NCBI GenBank assembly: GCA_020634455.1
Contig: JACKBQ010000001.1
Span: 558,001 to 622,000 of the forward strand
DNA from: Ardenticatenaceae bacterium
GTDB lineage: Bacteria; Chloroflexota; Anaerolineae; Promineifilales; Promineifilaceae
Direction: 5' to 3'
DNA length: 64,000 bases
Position numbers and translations under genes: made by a program. The notes beneath the pieces were generated by a model. It did not search any database and had not been told where the DNA came from. It saw nothing but the letters and a program-made list of their open reading frames with translations. Shown piece after piece: positions 16,185 through 24,007 of this stretch (the stretch's first letter is position 1; every line of letters begins with the position of its first letter).

Positions 16185-16206
16185 GGTAATGTGCCTCTCT
16201 TTGACC
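16185..16206. repeat. Right arm of the 22-bp inverted repeat around the peptide genes
   Basis: GGTAATGTGCCTCTC followed by TTTGACC; partner of 15883-15904. It ends 16 bases before the nucleotidyltransferase start codon. Confidence 0.85.
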
Positions 16207-16222
16207 AGAATTTAATTGTTAC

Positions 16223-17503
16223 ATGACCACCACAGCAACTGCCACGACCCAACATCTGCTAGACGTTTTACGCCCCCAGCAACAGCCAAATCATTGGTTC
16301 AAACAAGCCGATCAGCTCAATTGGGACGATTTTGCCGTCCGTGCCATCGCTTTTGGCTTAGCGCCGCAAATCTATGCGCGGTTCAAGCAGTGGGATGCCA
16401 AAATTCCGCCCAAGGCGATGGCCAAGCTGGCCGTCACCCACAAAATGCAGGCCCAGCGCAGTGAGGCGATTTACGCCCAGTTAGCCCAACTTCTGCACGC
16501 CACCGCCGCCGCCAATTTGCAGCCCGTCGCCCTTAAAGGGGTGCATCTGGCCGCCTGCTACTACCCCGAACCCGCCCAGCGCCCCATGAACGACATCGAC
16601 CTGCTATTCACACCCGATGAGCTGCCGCAGGCCGAAACGCTGCTGCGGGAATTGGGCTACGGCGGCAAGCACAAATCCGCCGAGACGGGGGCGCGGGTGA
16701 CCAAACACACCAGCACTTTCCGCCGCGATGAGGCCGAAAATGGCAGCGCCACGCCTAACCCGTACCTCTCCGCTGGGCTAGATCGCACCATCGAGCCGCA
16801 CAGCTCGCTGGAAGAATCATGGTTTGGCTTGAAGGTGGACATTACGCCGGGGATTCGCGGGAGGGTGGATACGGCCGTTCTCACCCCCACCGCCCCCGCC
16901 TGCCACGTCCTCAACCCCACCGACCTGCTGCACCACATCTGCCTGCACTTCAGCTTCCACCTCATCCAGGGCGCACCTTCCTTCGTCCAGCTCACCGATT
17001 TGTTAGTCATTACCCAGAACACAACCTCCGGGAGGTTCCTGGGACTATCGGGGTCATTTATCAAACCTCCCGGAGGTTTATTTTCGGCGGAGCGGGCATC
17101 CGAGGATGCGAACTCCACCGTTCAAAAAGTTGAGTGGGACATTTTTTTGCAGCGGGTCGCTGAGGCAAAAAGCTGGGGCTACGTGCTGGCCGCGCTGACG
17201 CTGGCCCAAAAGCTGGTCGGTGCCCCACTGCCGGAACACATTTTGCCCAAGCTGGCCGAACAAACGCCCGCCAGCCTGCGCCAGCGCATCGCGCAGATGG
17301 ACCTGGCCTACATCCTGCGCCGCACCCAGCAAAAACCACTCAACACCCTGGCTGACCGGCTGCAACGCGGCGTGCAGGATCGCATCGAGATTGCCCGCTG
17401 GGCACCGACGTTGGGAGAGAAGTGGCGCGTGTGGCAAACGGCCGTACAGTTCACTCGCACAGACACGGCGCAGATGTTAAAAAAGAAGGAGATTGGAGAT
17501 TAG
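16223..17503 (+). CDS. Nucleotidyltransferase family protein (PF14907 type)
   Basis: A 426-residue member of the NTP_transf_5 family, found in lasso peptide, PEP-CTERM and polysaccharide loci. The core motif is VALKGVHLAACYYPEPAQRP then MNDIDLLF (about residues 98-126), with the paired acidic residues of polymerase-beta-like enzymes. HSSLEESW and HHICLHFSFHL are further family features. Residues about 266-286 are encoded by an inserted palindromic element, and the last residues (KEIGD) are read from an inverted repeat that contains the stop codon. It lies just downstream of the twin peptides. In lasso clusters such enzymes add nucleotides to phosphorylated peptides; the same role here is inference. 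Confidence 0.8.
   Translation: MTTTATATTQHLLDVLRPQQQPNHWFKQADQLNWDDFAVRAIAFGLAPQIYARFKQWDAKIPPKAMAKLAVTHKMQAQRSEAIYAQLAQLLHATAAANLQPVALKGVHLAACYYPEPAQRPMNDIDLLFTPDELPQAETLLRELGYGGKHKSAETGARVTKHTSTFRRDEAENGSATPNPYLSAGLDRTIEPHSSLEESWFGLKVDITPGIRGRVDTAVLTPTAPACHVLNPTDLLHHICLHFSFHLIQGAPSFVQLTDLLVITQNTTSGRFLGLSGSFIKPPGGLFSAERASEDANSTVQKVEWDIFLQRVAEAKSWGYVLAALTLAQKLVGAPLPEHILPKLAEQTPASLRQRIAQMDLAYILRRTQQKPLNTLADRLQRGVQDRIEIARWAPTLGEKWRVWQTAVQFTRTDTAQMLKKKEIGD
17023..17079. repeat. Palindromic repeat element inserted in the nucleotidyltransferase gene
   Basis: AACCTCCGGGAGGTT (17023-17037) and AAACCTCC-C-GGAGGTTT (17063-17079) are two palindromes 25 bases apart. The same palindrome with the same left flank (ACAC) occurs in the spacer at 62241. 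The element is read in frame and adds a Gly/Ser/Pro-rich stretch (SGRFLGLSGSF, then IKPPGGLF). Confidence 0.75.
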
Positions 17504-17553
17504 AGATTGGAGATTGCCTGCGCTTAATCTCCAATCTCCAGTCTCCAATCTCC
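17488..17553. repeat. Reiterated GGAGATT inverted repeat spanning a stop codon
   Basis: The left arm 17488-17515 and right arm 17526-17553 are complementary at 26 of 28 positions. The left arm is made of four words GGAGATT/AGAGATT. The stop codon of the nucleotidyltransferase gene (17501-17503) lies inside it. The next gene's apparent N-terminal extension is only a translation of this repeat. Confidence 0.85.
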
Positions 17554-17577
17554 CCAAATTTACGGAGAAGAACCCTT

Positions 17578-19506
17578 TTGAAACTATCCCGCCTGCTTTC
17601 ACTCACCCTGGCCGTCGCTGGCGGCGTCGCCTCCAGCCGCGTGCTGCAACGCCGCCAGCAGTGGGAAGCGCAAAACAACCGCATGGCCATCTGCGTCGAT
17701 TTTGACGATGCGCAAGCCGCCGCCATCCGCGCCGGACTGCCGCTGACCGAGCTGGTCGAAATGCTGGCCAGCAACGGGGCGACCCACCTCTCCCTGCCAG
17801 AGCTGACGCTGAACCGGCTGCGAAACACCGGCCAACTGACCCCGCAAGCGTCGGCCAAGCCGCGCACGGACGCCCCGCGCGTCGGCCATTGGAACTACCT
17901 GCATGGCTCAGAAAATCTGGTGCGCCACCTGGCCACCGAGCTGCGCGAACGGCTCCCCTACACCCAGGCCGATTGCCTCGACAGGCAAACGCTCGTCTTC
18001 GCGGGTGATTTGCCCACTATTGGCGAAATTGGGCTGGGGTATGATGTCGCCCTGGCGCGGCAAATCCAGGCCAACGGACTGGCGCTGCTGCCTCGTCCGG
18101 TCAGCTACGCCTGGCCAGAGAAGGCGCTGCTGGAACGAACCTTGGGGCAAACGGCCGTTCTCAACAACCTCGTCGCCTTTGCCGGGAACATGATTTTGGG
18201 CCACGAAATGCACCTGGACGAAACCGTCGCGGCGATGGAAGACAACGATTTGTCGCTGGTCTATTTTGCTGAATCGCGCCACCAAAAAGGGGATTGGTTT
18301 GTGGCCAAACGGCGCGCACCCAACGTGGTTTTGGCCCACCAATTCACGCCAGAGGACATGATTCCGTTGGATTACCACGCGGCCTGCCACAACTGGGCTC
18401 ATTTTGCCCGCGAGCGCGGCATCCGGCTTTGCTACGTCAACTTTTTCCGGGTGCTGCACGCCACCGCGCCGCTGGAGGGAATTGATTACGTGCACCACCT
18501 GAAGCACGCGCTGGAAGATGCGGGCTACATCGTTTCTCGCGAGATTGGGCTGCCCACGCCCGTGCCTGCGCCGGACACGCAGGAGTTGGCGCTGGCGGGG
18601 GTGAGCGTGGCTGGCATTGGGGCAACGGCCGTTTCCACCTTGCTCAACCTGCCCGAAGCCATCGCCCTGCCGCTGACTCTCGCCGCCGCTGGCGGAGCTG
18701 CCGCCCTGCCATTTGTGGAAGAACAGCGCAACCAGGCCGCCATCGCTCGCCTGGCCCATGCACACGACCACGATCACCATCATCACGAACATGATCATGA
18801 TCACGGGCACGATCACGGCGATTTGGCGGCGCTTTACCCGCCATCCTACGCACCCAAGCTAATTGCTCTGGGAGCTACCGCGCTAACGCCCATTGTCGTC
18901 CAGCAAGCGGCCCAACTGGACGGTGCGGCAGGTTGGCTGGCGGGATTGGCCTACCAGGCCACGGCAGCAGCCGCGCTGGCCACCAGCACCAGCGGGCAAG
19001 AGTATCAGCTGCGCATCGAGGCGTACAAAGGGTTTAATTTGGATTGGTTGGTGCCGCTGGCAACGGCCGTTCTGCAGCTTCCCAACAACAGCACAAAAGC
19101 CGCAGCTTTTGCCTTGCTCGGCGCGGGCTGGCTGGCGGCCCGGCAGCAAAATGTGGATGTACTCTCGGCACTCGATCCAGGCTACGCGGAGGGACACACC
19201 CACCACATTTCAGCGGCGATGGCAACGCTTGGCGACCTTCAGATGGCCATTGGCCCCAAACCAGCACGCAAGTGGGCGGGATTAGGCCCAGCGGCAACGG
19301 CCGTTTCGCTGGTGGTAGCCAATCGGGGATACAAAAATGCGGCAGTGGGAACGGCCGTACTCGGCACCATCGGCCAAACAATGGGCCTCGTCGGCTTCCG
19401 CCACCCCGAACGCGCCTTGACAGACACTTTGCAACAAGCCGCCCCCAGCTTCGCCATCGGCGCGGGGGTGGGGTTGGTGACGTTGATTTTGGGAAGAAAT
19501 CAGTAA
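17578..19506 (+). CDS. DUF5693-like membrane protein with His-rich segment
   Basis: A 642-residue protein whose N-terminal part resembles DUF5693: a hydrophobic start, NRMAICVDFDDAQAAAIRAG, then SNGATHLSLPELTLNRLRNT. This pattern looks like a (beta/alpha) barrel domain of unknown activity. Residues about 394-415 are a His/Asp stretch (HAHDHDHHHHEHDHDHG), a likely metal-binding loop. The C-terminal third is Ala/Leu-rich with several probable membrane helices. I chose TTG 17578, ten bases after GGAG; the longer frame starting at 17422 reads through an inverted repeat. Its stop codon lies in another inverted repeat. It is the third gene downstream of the peptides and its role is unknown. Confidence 0.65.
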   Translation: MKLSRLLSLTLAVAGGVASSRVLQRRQQWEAQNNRMAICVDFDDAQAAAIRAGLPLTELVEMLASNGATHLSLPELTLNRLRNTGQLTPQASAKPRTDAPRVGHWNYLHGSENLVRHLATELRERLPYTQADCLDRQTLVFAGDLPTIGEIGLGYDVALARQIQANGLALLPRPVSYAWPEKALLERTLGQTAVLNNLVAFAGNMILGHEMHLDETVAAMEDNDLSLVYFAESRHQKGDWFVAKRRAPNVVLAHQFTPEDMIPLDYHAACHNWAHFARERGIRLCYVNFFRVLHATAPLEGIDYVHHLKHALEDAGYIVSREIGLPTPVPAPDTQELALAGVSVAGIGATAVSTLLNLPEAIALPLTLAAAGGAAALPFVEEQRNQAAIARLAHAHDHDHHHHEHDHDHGHDHGDLAALYPPSYAPKLIALGATALTPIVVQQAAQLDGAAGWLAGLAYQATAAAALATSTSGQEYQLRIEAYKGFNLDWLVPLATAVLQLPNNSTKAAAFALLGAGWLAARQQNVDVLSALDPGYAEGHTHHISAAMATLGDLQMAIGPKPARKWAGLGPAATAVSLVVANRGYKNAAVGTAVLGTIGQTMGLVGFRHPERALTDTLQQAAPSFAIGAGVGLVTLILGRNQ

Positions 19507-19560
19507 TTGAGTAATTAGGTAATTGGACAAATTACTCAATTACCTGATTACCAATTACCA
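19502..19560. repeat. Imperfect inverted repeat of TAATTG-type words, containing a stop codon
   Basis: Left words AGTAATTGAGTAATTAGG match the complement of the right half (ATTACCTGATTACCAATTACC) with one indel and about two mismatches. The stop codon of the DUF5693-like gene (19504-19506) is inside the left arm. The next start codon follows within ten bases. Confidence 0.75.
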
Positions 19561-19566
19561 TTCACC

Positions 19567-20412
19567 ATGCCTGCTCCAACCTCCGCCAGCGACACCAGCT
19601 TTTGCCACATCCCCGCCGGGCCGTTTGTGTATGGGCCGGAAGTTTGCTATGAGCGACTAGAGCAGTGCCCGCCGTTTAAGCCGCAGCAAACGATGGCGCT
19701 ACCTGAATTTTGGCTGGCGGAGTTTCCGGTAACGTACCGGCAGTGGCGCGAATTTTTGCAGGAAACAGGTCACGATTGGGTTGGCCGTTGGTACGCGGTG
19801 GTGCGCGGCTGGCGCGGCACGTTTTTACGGGCTTATGCACCTGCCAAATCGTACCCGGCAGGGCACGATAATTTGCCCATCGTGGACGTAACGCAGGCGG
19901 AAGCACATCTGTACTGCAACTGGCTATCCGAAAAGCTGGGTGTAGAAATCACGTTGCCAACGGAGTTTCAGTGGGAAAAGGCGGCGCGAGGGGTGGACGG
20001 CCGTTTCTATCCCTGGGGCAACCAAAAACCGCGTCCCGAAATTCAGTGGCAGGCGACGTTTCCTGTGAAGCCAGCAACTTTTTTGTTTAGTTTGCTCGTC
20101 AAGCCGCGCCGCGAATGGGCGCGGGCGGGCTGGTATTGGCGCAATGGCTATCCGCTGCCGGTTGGTTCCATTTCGCAAAATGTCTCGCCCTACGGCTGTG
20201 TGGATATGAGCGGCAACATTTGGGAATGGACCAGCAGCCTGTACAATCCCAACCTGCCCGATTTTCACGTGGTGAAAGGCGGCTCGTGGGGCTACACCAT
20301 TCACCACGCGGCCTGCAACGTGCGCAGCGCGTGCAGCATCACTACTCCCAGCCGGAAGTATCATGCGCAGGGCACCGGGTTTCGGGTGATGGCTTTGGAA
20401 AAACCTGGGTAG
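19567..20412 (+). CDS. Formylglycine-generating-enzyme (SUMF1) family protein
   Basis: A 281-residue SUMF1/FGE-sulfatase domain protein. Marks are FCHIPAGPFVYGPE at the start, EFPVTYRQWREFL, VTQAEAHLYCNWL, LPTEFQWEKAARG, YPWGN, VDMSGNIWEWTSS and the ending KGGSWGY...GTGFRVMA. Members activate sulfatases, build ergothioneine-type products or serve only as binding modules. There is no signal peptide, so it is cytosolic, unlike the neighbouring membrane-tethered FGE domain. It follows the DUF5693-like gene in the same direction and could belong to the peptide locus. Its stop lies in a perfect palindrome. Confidence 0.88.
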   Translation: MPAPTSASDTSFCHIPAGPFVYGPEVCYERLEQCPPFKPQQTMALPEFWLAEFPVTYRQWREFLQETGHDWVGRWYAVVRGWRGTFLRAYAPAKSYPAGHDNLPIVDVTQAEAHLYCNWLSEKLGVEITLPTEFQWEKAARGVDGRFYPWGNQKPRPEIQWQATFPVKPATFLFSLLVKPRREWARAGWYWRNGYPLPVGSISQNVSPYGCVDMSGNIWEWTSSLYNPNLPDFHVVKGGSWGYTIHHAACNVRSACSITTPSRKYHAQGTGFRVMALEKPG

Positions 20413-20437
20413 AGACGTTGCAATGCAACGTCTCTAC
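20409..20437. repeat. Palindrome GTAGAGACGTTGCA-A-TGCAACGTCTCTAC
   Basis: Perfect 14-bp arms around one base. The TAG stop codon of the FGE-like gene (20410-20412) is part of the left arm. The wording matches a palindromic repeat that I recall as dispersed in cyanobacterial genomes. It separates two convergent SUMF1-type genes and may end both transcripts. Confidence 0.9.
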
Positions 20438-20448
20438 TATAAGATTTG

Positions 20449-21654
20449 TCAATTGCTCGCTGTAATAACACAACGAAACCCAACATCATTACTTACACCG
20501 TCTGGATTGGCAAACGCCCGTGTCGTGCTGCGAAGATCAGAGACGCTACTGCTCCAAGCACCACCGCGCACCACCTTGCTGTCTCCACTTTCAGGCCCCT
20601 GCGGGTCCAGGCTCGACGAATTTAGGTAATATTCCGCATCGTACCAATCGTAAACCCATTCAGACACATTCCCGCTCATATCCAAGGCTCCAACCCAGCT
20701 CTCACCTCCGGGAAAATTACCAACAGGTGCAGTACGGCCGTAGCCATCATCATTCCGCTCATCACGCCGATTAGACATGCAGTGTGTATCACAAGAATTT
20801 GCATTTTCGCCAACAAAGCTATCGCCCCAAGGGTAAAGCACCCCCTCTGGCCCACGAGCTGTATATTCCCATTCTGCCTCGGTTGGCAGCCGTCCGCCCG
20901 CCCATTCACAATAATTGGCGGCGTTGAACCAGGAAACACCCACTACAGGAAACGCATCTCCATTAAAGTCTGGGTCATCTGCAAACTGTGATATGCCACA
21001 GCTCCCATCATTCACACAAAGCGCATATTGGGCATTGGTCACCTCATTACTGTCAATCCAAAAGCCACTCAGACTTACATCGTGAACGGGGGTTTCACCG
21101 CTTATCCCCCCTTCCCTGCCCATTGAAAAAGCACCTTCAGCAACAAAAATCATTTTCATCCCATCGGCCAATCGTTCCTGGTTATCATTTAACAACTCAT
21201 CAAGAGACAGAGAACTCGTCTCGTCTATTACTTCTTCAACTATTTCTGATTGTGGGGCAAGAGGTTCGAATTGTTCTGGTGTATCGAAACTGCCATTTTG
21301 CCAGAGGTAAATACCAATAATTCCTACCAATGCAGCCAAAGATATGGCTACACCAGCAAAAGATCTTAAATTATTCATGGTCATGGTTCTCCTCATCCGG
21401 TGATACAGGTTGCGCTCAATACGATCGGCAATAACCGGAGATAGATTTAATTGCGGAGCGGCATCCATCCGCAGTTGTTTGATAAGATTTAGTTGACGGT
21501 CAACCCAATTTTGACATTCCTGACAGGCAGCCAGGTGTTGCTGGTAAAAAGCTTTGTCTTGCTCACTCAAGGCTCCATCCTGATAAGCCTCAAAATTGAC
21601 AACAACAAAATGCTTCGTTTGGCGTCCTGTTTGTTTTTTGAGTATGGACATCAT
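20449..21654 (-). CDS. Anti-sigma factor fused to an extracellular FGE-like domain
   Basis: A 401-residue protein joining three parts. Residues 36-50 hold a zinc-finger anti-sigma motif His40-x3-Cys44-x2-Cys47. A membrane helix spans about 99-118. From about 165 to the end lies a SUMF1/FGE-sulfatase domain (AEGAFSMGREGG, GVSWFNAANYCEWAGGRLP, EAEWEYTARGPEG, ALDMSGNVSEWVYDW, VRGGAWSSS). Orientation puts the zinc finger inside and the FGE domain outside. The start overlaps the ECF sigma stop as ATGA, so both are translationally coupled. The natural reading is a sigma/anti-sigma pair in which the outer domain senses a signal. That function is inferred from layout and the zinc finger. Confidence 0.88.
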   Translation of the reverse strand: MMSILKKQTGRQTKHFVVVNFEAYQDGALSEQDKAFYQQHLAACQECQNWVDRQLNLIKQLRMDAAPQLNLSPVIADRIERNLYHRMRRTMTMNNLRSFAGVAISLAALVGIIGIYLWQNGSFDTPEQFEPLAPQSEIVEEVIDETSSLSLDELLNDNQERLADGMKMIFVAEGAFSMGREGGISGETPVHDVSLSGFWIDSNEVTNAQYALCVNDGSCGISQFADDPDFNGDAFPVVGVSWFNAANYCEWAGGRLPTEAEWEYTARGPEGVLYPWGDSFVGENANSCDTHCMSNRRDERNDDGYGRTAPVGNFPGGESWVGALDMSGNVSEWVYDWYDAEYYLNSSSLDPQGPESGDSKVVRGGAWSSSVSDLRSTTRAFANPDGVSNDVGFRCVITASN

Positions 21655-22238
21655 TGACCCTCTACAAATGTGGCTTGAAATTCAGCTTCTTGCTGTTGGA
21701 TCATTTTTTCTAAGTGGCGACGGCCTTCGTTAAGTTGTTGATACGTTGTTGATTTTCGTTGATTCAAAATGATGGCAATGTCGCTACAGGCTAAGGCATA
21801 ACGGTAGCGTAAAATTATTGGCAAACGGAGCCGATCATTTAGCTGATCCACCATGTCCCAAAGGGTTTGGCGGCGCTGGCGTTGGTGAACAATTTCTGCA
21901 ATGGTGTCCCTGTGTCCGGCAAGCCGAAACAAGCGATTTGGTGCTAGTTGCTCTAAAGACAGAATGTTGCGAAGCTTCTTTTTACGCAGACGCATACGGC
22001 ATTGGTTTACAGCAATTGCCGTTAACCAAGTATCAAACCTGGATTCGCCTTTGTAGCTATCAATCTTTTGAAAAACAGCCAAAAAAGTGTCCTGAACCAC
22101 ATCTTCAGCCTCGACAGTATCACGCAGGATAGCAGTAGCTAGGTCGTAGATGCGGCTCTGATATTGGTTAAACAAGGTCGTAAATGCCTCTAAGTGCCCT
22201 TGCTGGCACCGACGCACTACGGATTGAATGTCTTTCAT
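21651..22238 (-). CDS. ECF-type RNA polymerase sigma factor
   Basis: A 195-residue sigma-70 family protein with region 2 (AFTTLFNQYQSRIYDLATAI, DVVQDTFLAVFQKID, SRFDTWLTAIAVNQCR) and region 4 (LNDRLRLPIILRYRYALACS, then DIAIILNQRKSTTYQQLNEG). It lacks regions 1 and 3, as ECF factors do. Coupled by overlap to the anti-sigma/FGE gene. No autoregulated promoter could be identified with confidence in the 360-base upstream spacer. Confidence 0.93.
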   Translation of the reverse strand: MKDIQSVVRRCQQGHLEAFTTLFNQYQSRIYDLATAILRDTVEAEDVVQDTFLAVFQKIDSYKGESRFDTWLTAIAVNQCRMRLRKKKLRNILSLEQLAPNRLFRLAGHRDTIAEIVHQRQRRQTLWDMVDQLNDRLRLPIILRYRYALACSDIAIILNQRKSTTYQQLNEGRRHLEKMIQQQEAEFQATFVEGQ

Positions 22239-22598
22239 AAGCGTGAACTTGATGCCCTGAACGGGGCTTTACCGTTTGCCTTATTTATTAGATGCACGTT
22301 GCCAAAAAAGTTTAGTATTGATTTCAGAATTTAGTTTTGTGTATGAAACGTTAGAGTTGGGGAAACGGCCGTTTTCAGACCCATACTAGCACAAATTGCG
22401 AGGAAACTTGCGGGACAACATCAATCATCTGTTGTCATGTTGGGGGAACGGCCGTTTACAGTCCGGCGCACTTGTCATAATGATATTATGCAGGTTTCCG
22501 CCGGACTGTACCGCGCAAAGGGGGCGGAATGACGCCTCTAATCTGCGCCAGTCCGCGTTCAGCCGCGCCCTTTGGCTATGCATTTCAAAGCGTGACGA
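22239..22598. other. Spacer upstream of the sigma factor gene
   Basis: No gene seen. It contains two ACGGCCGT copies (about 22364 and 22447) and the concentric palindrome at 22457-22510. The rest is moderately GC-rich with no clear promoter boxes that I would defend. Confidence 0.6.
22457..22510. repeat. Concentric palindromes between aminotransferase and sigma genes
   Basis: TACAGTCCGGCG (22457-22468) pairs perfectly with CGCCGGACTGTA (22499-22510). Centred on the same point is a second palindrome, CATAAT-GAT-ATTATG (22476-22490). There is no T run, so this looks more like a binding site or cruciform than a terminator. Confidence 0.75.
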
Positions 22599-23927
22599 TT
22601 ACCTGACAGGCAATGCCTCGTAAACAGCTTCCGTCAAGATGGCTACCATTTCGGCCAAATTTGCTTCATTCACAATCAGCGGTGGGCCAAGCATGATTAA
22701 ATCACCATTTTTGCCATCGGCGCAGCCCTGCGAGTAGTACACAATCAGCCCCTTGGCAAACGCCTGCTGCCAGATGTCCCACGCCAAATGCTGCGACACA
22801 GGAAATGGCGTTTTGCTCGCCTTGTCCTGAACAAACTCGACAGCCCAAAAGAGGCCACGCCCGCGAATATCGCCAACGTTTGGATGGCTCCCCAAAGCAG
22901 CTTGTAACATCTGACCCAGCTTCTGCCCAAGAGTGGCGCTGTTTTCAACCAGCTTTTCCTGCTGCATGATGTGCAGCGTGGCCAGCGCAGCCGCACAGCC
23001 AACCGGATGATGGCTAAACGTGCCGCCGTGATTCCAATCGCCAAGTTTTTGCCGGATGAGTTCCACATCCTCCGTTTTGGCAGCCACAAATCCCAGTGGA
23101 AAATACCCGCCCGCCAATCCTTTGGAAGTGACCATGATGTCTGGCCGCACTTGCCAATGGTCAATGCCCCACCATTTGCCGGTGCGCCCCATGCCCACCA
23201 GCACCTCGTCGGCAATGAGCAGCACGCCGTATTTGTCACAAATGGCGCGAATGGCGGGCCAGTAATCGTCTGGCGGCACGATGGCTCCCAGACCAGCCCC
23301 GCTAATTGGTTCGGCCAGAAATGCGGCCGTATTCTCCACACCGGTATCTAAAATGGCCTCTTCTAGCCGTTCGGCAGCTTCTTCACCAGAGATGGGATCG
23401 CGATAGGAATTTGGTGGATCGATGTGCGGCATATCGAGGAACATGGCCTGGTAGGGCGCGCGTAAACCAGGGCGACCACTGACGCCCAGGGCACCCAGGG
23501 TCATGCCGTGATAGCTTTGGTGACGGCTAATGATAGTGGAACGGCCGTTTTCCCCGCGCGCCTGTTGAATTTGCCGGGCTAACTTAATCGCCCCTTCCAC
23601 CATCTCAGACCCACTGCTAAGGTAAAAAAAGCGCGAATTGGGGATGGGAACCAGCTCGGCAAGCTCGCTGGAAAGCTGCTCGGTTGGCTCATTGGTAAAC
23701 ATGATGGCGTGGACGTAGGCTGCCTTTTGGGCTTGCTCACTCATGGCGGCGACGATTTCGGAACGGCCGTGTCCCACATTCACCACCAGCGGCCCGCCAG
23801 ACCCATCCAGGTACCGCTTGCCATCTTCATCAAATAAATAAATGCCCTCCCCGTGGGAAATCTTGGGGCGGGCATGGCTCATTTTCCGATAAAACACGTG
23901 TCCGTGCGGATGTTTGTAAGTTGTCAT
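22599..23927 (-). CDS. Class III (PLP-dependent) aminotransferase
   Basis: A 442-residue aminotransferase of the aspartate-aminotransferase superfamily fold type I, class III, like omega-amino acid or ornithine-type enzymes. Visible are GKRYLDGSGGPLVVNVGHG near the start, SSGSEMVEGAIKLAR, SYHGMTLGALG, the cofactor Asp in LLIADEVLVGMGRTGKWW and the PLP lysine in MVTSKGLAGGYFPLG. It lies downstream of pruA in the same direction, separated by an 81-base spacer with an inverted repeat. A role in proline/ornithine or another amino acid breakdown route is plausible but substrate is not determined. Confidence 0.88.
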   Translation of the reverse strand: MTTYKHPHGHVFYRKMSHARPKISHGEGIYLFDEDGKRYLDGSGGPLVVNVGHGRSEIVAAMSEQAQKAAYVHAIMFTNEPTEQLSSELAELVPIPNSRFFYLSSGSEMVEGAIKLARQIQQARGENGRSTIISRHQSYHGMTLGALGVSGRPGLRAPYQAMFLDMPHIDPPNSYRDPISGEEAAERLEEAILDTGVENTAAFLAEPISGAGLGAIVPPDDYWPAIRAICDKYGVLLIADEVLVGMGRTGKWWGIDHWQVRPDIMVTSKGLAGGYFPLGFVAAKTEDVELIRQKLGDWNHGGTFSHHPVGCAAALATLHIMQQEKLVENSATLGQKLGQMLQAALGSHPNVGDIRGRGLFWAVEFVQDKASKTPFPVSQHLAWDIWQQAFAKGLIVYYSQGCADGKNGDLIMLGPPLIVNEANLAEMVAILTEAVYEALPVR

Positions 23928-23933
23928 TTTAGT

Positions 23934-23975
23934 GGTTAGTGGCTAGTGCTGGTGGTCAGCAACCAGCCACTAACC
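23934..23975. repeat. Inverted repeat GGTTAGTGGCT / AGCCACTAACC
   Basis: Perfect 11-bp arms (23934-23944 and 23965-23975) in a spacer built from the reiterated words TAGTGG and CTGGTGG and their complements. It lies between pruA and the aminotransferase start. Confidence 0.8.
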
Positions 23976-24007
23976 ACCAGCAACTAAGTACTCAATTACC
24001 TAATTAC

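Noticed and set aside
17422..17577. Upstream start for the DUF5693-like protein
   Set aside because: The extension overlaps the previous gene and translates the GGAGATT inverted repeat.
14472..20412. Calling a complete lasso peptide or PQQ gene cluster
   Set aside because: No asparagine-synthetase-like cyclase, transglutaminase-like peptidase, RRE/PqqD protein or radical SAM PqqE is present, and the peptide lacks the PqqA Glu-x3-Tyr core.
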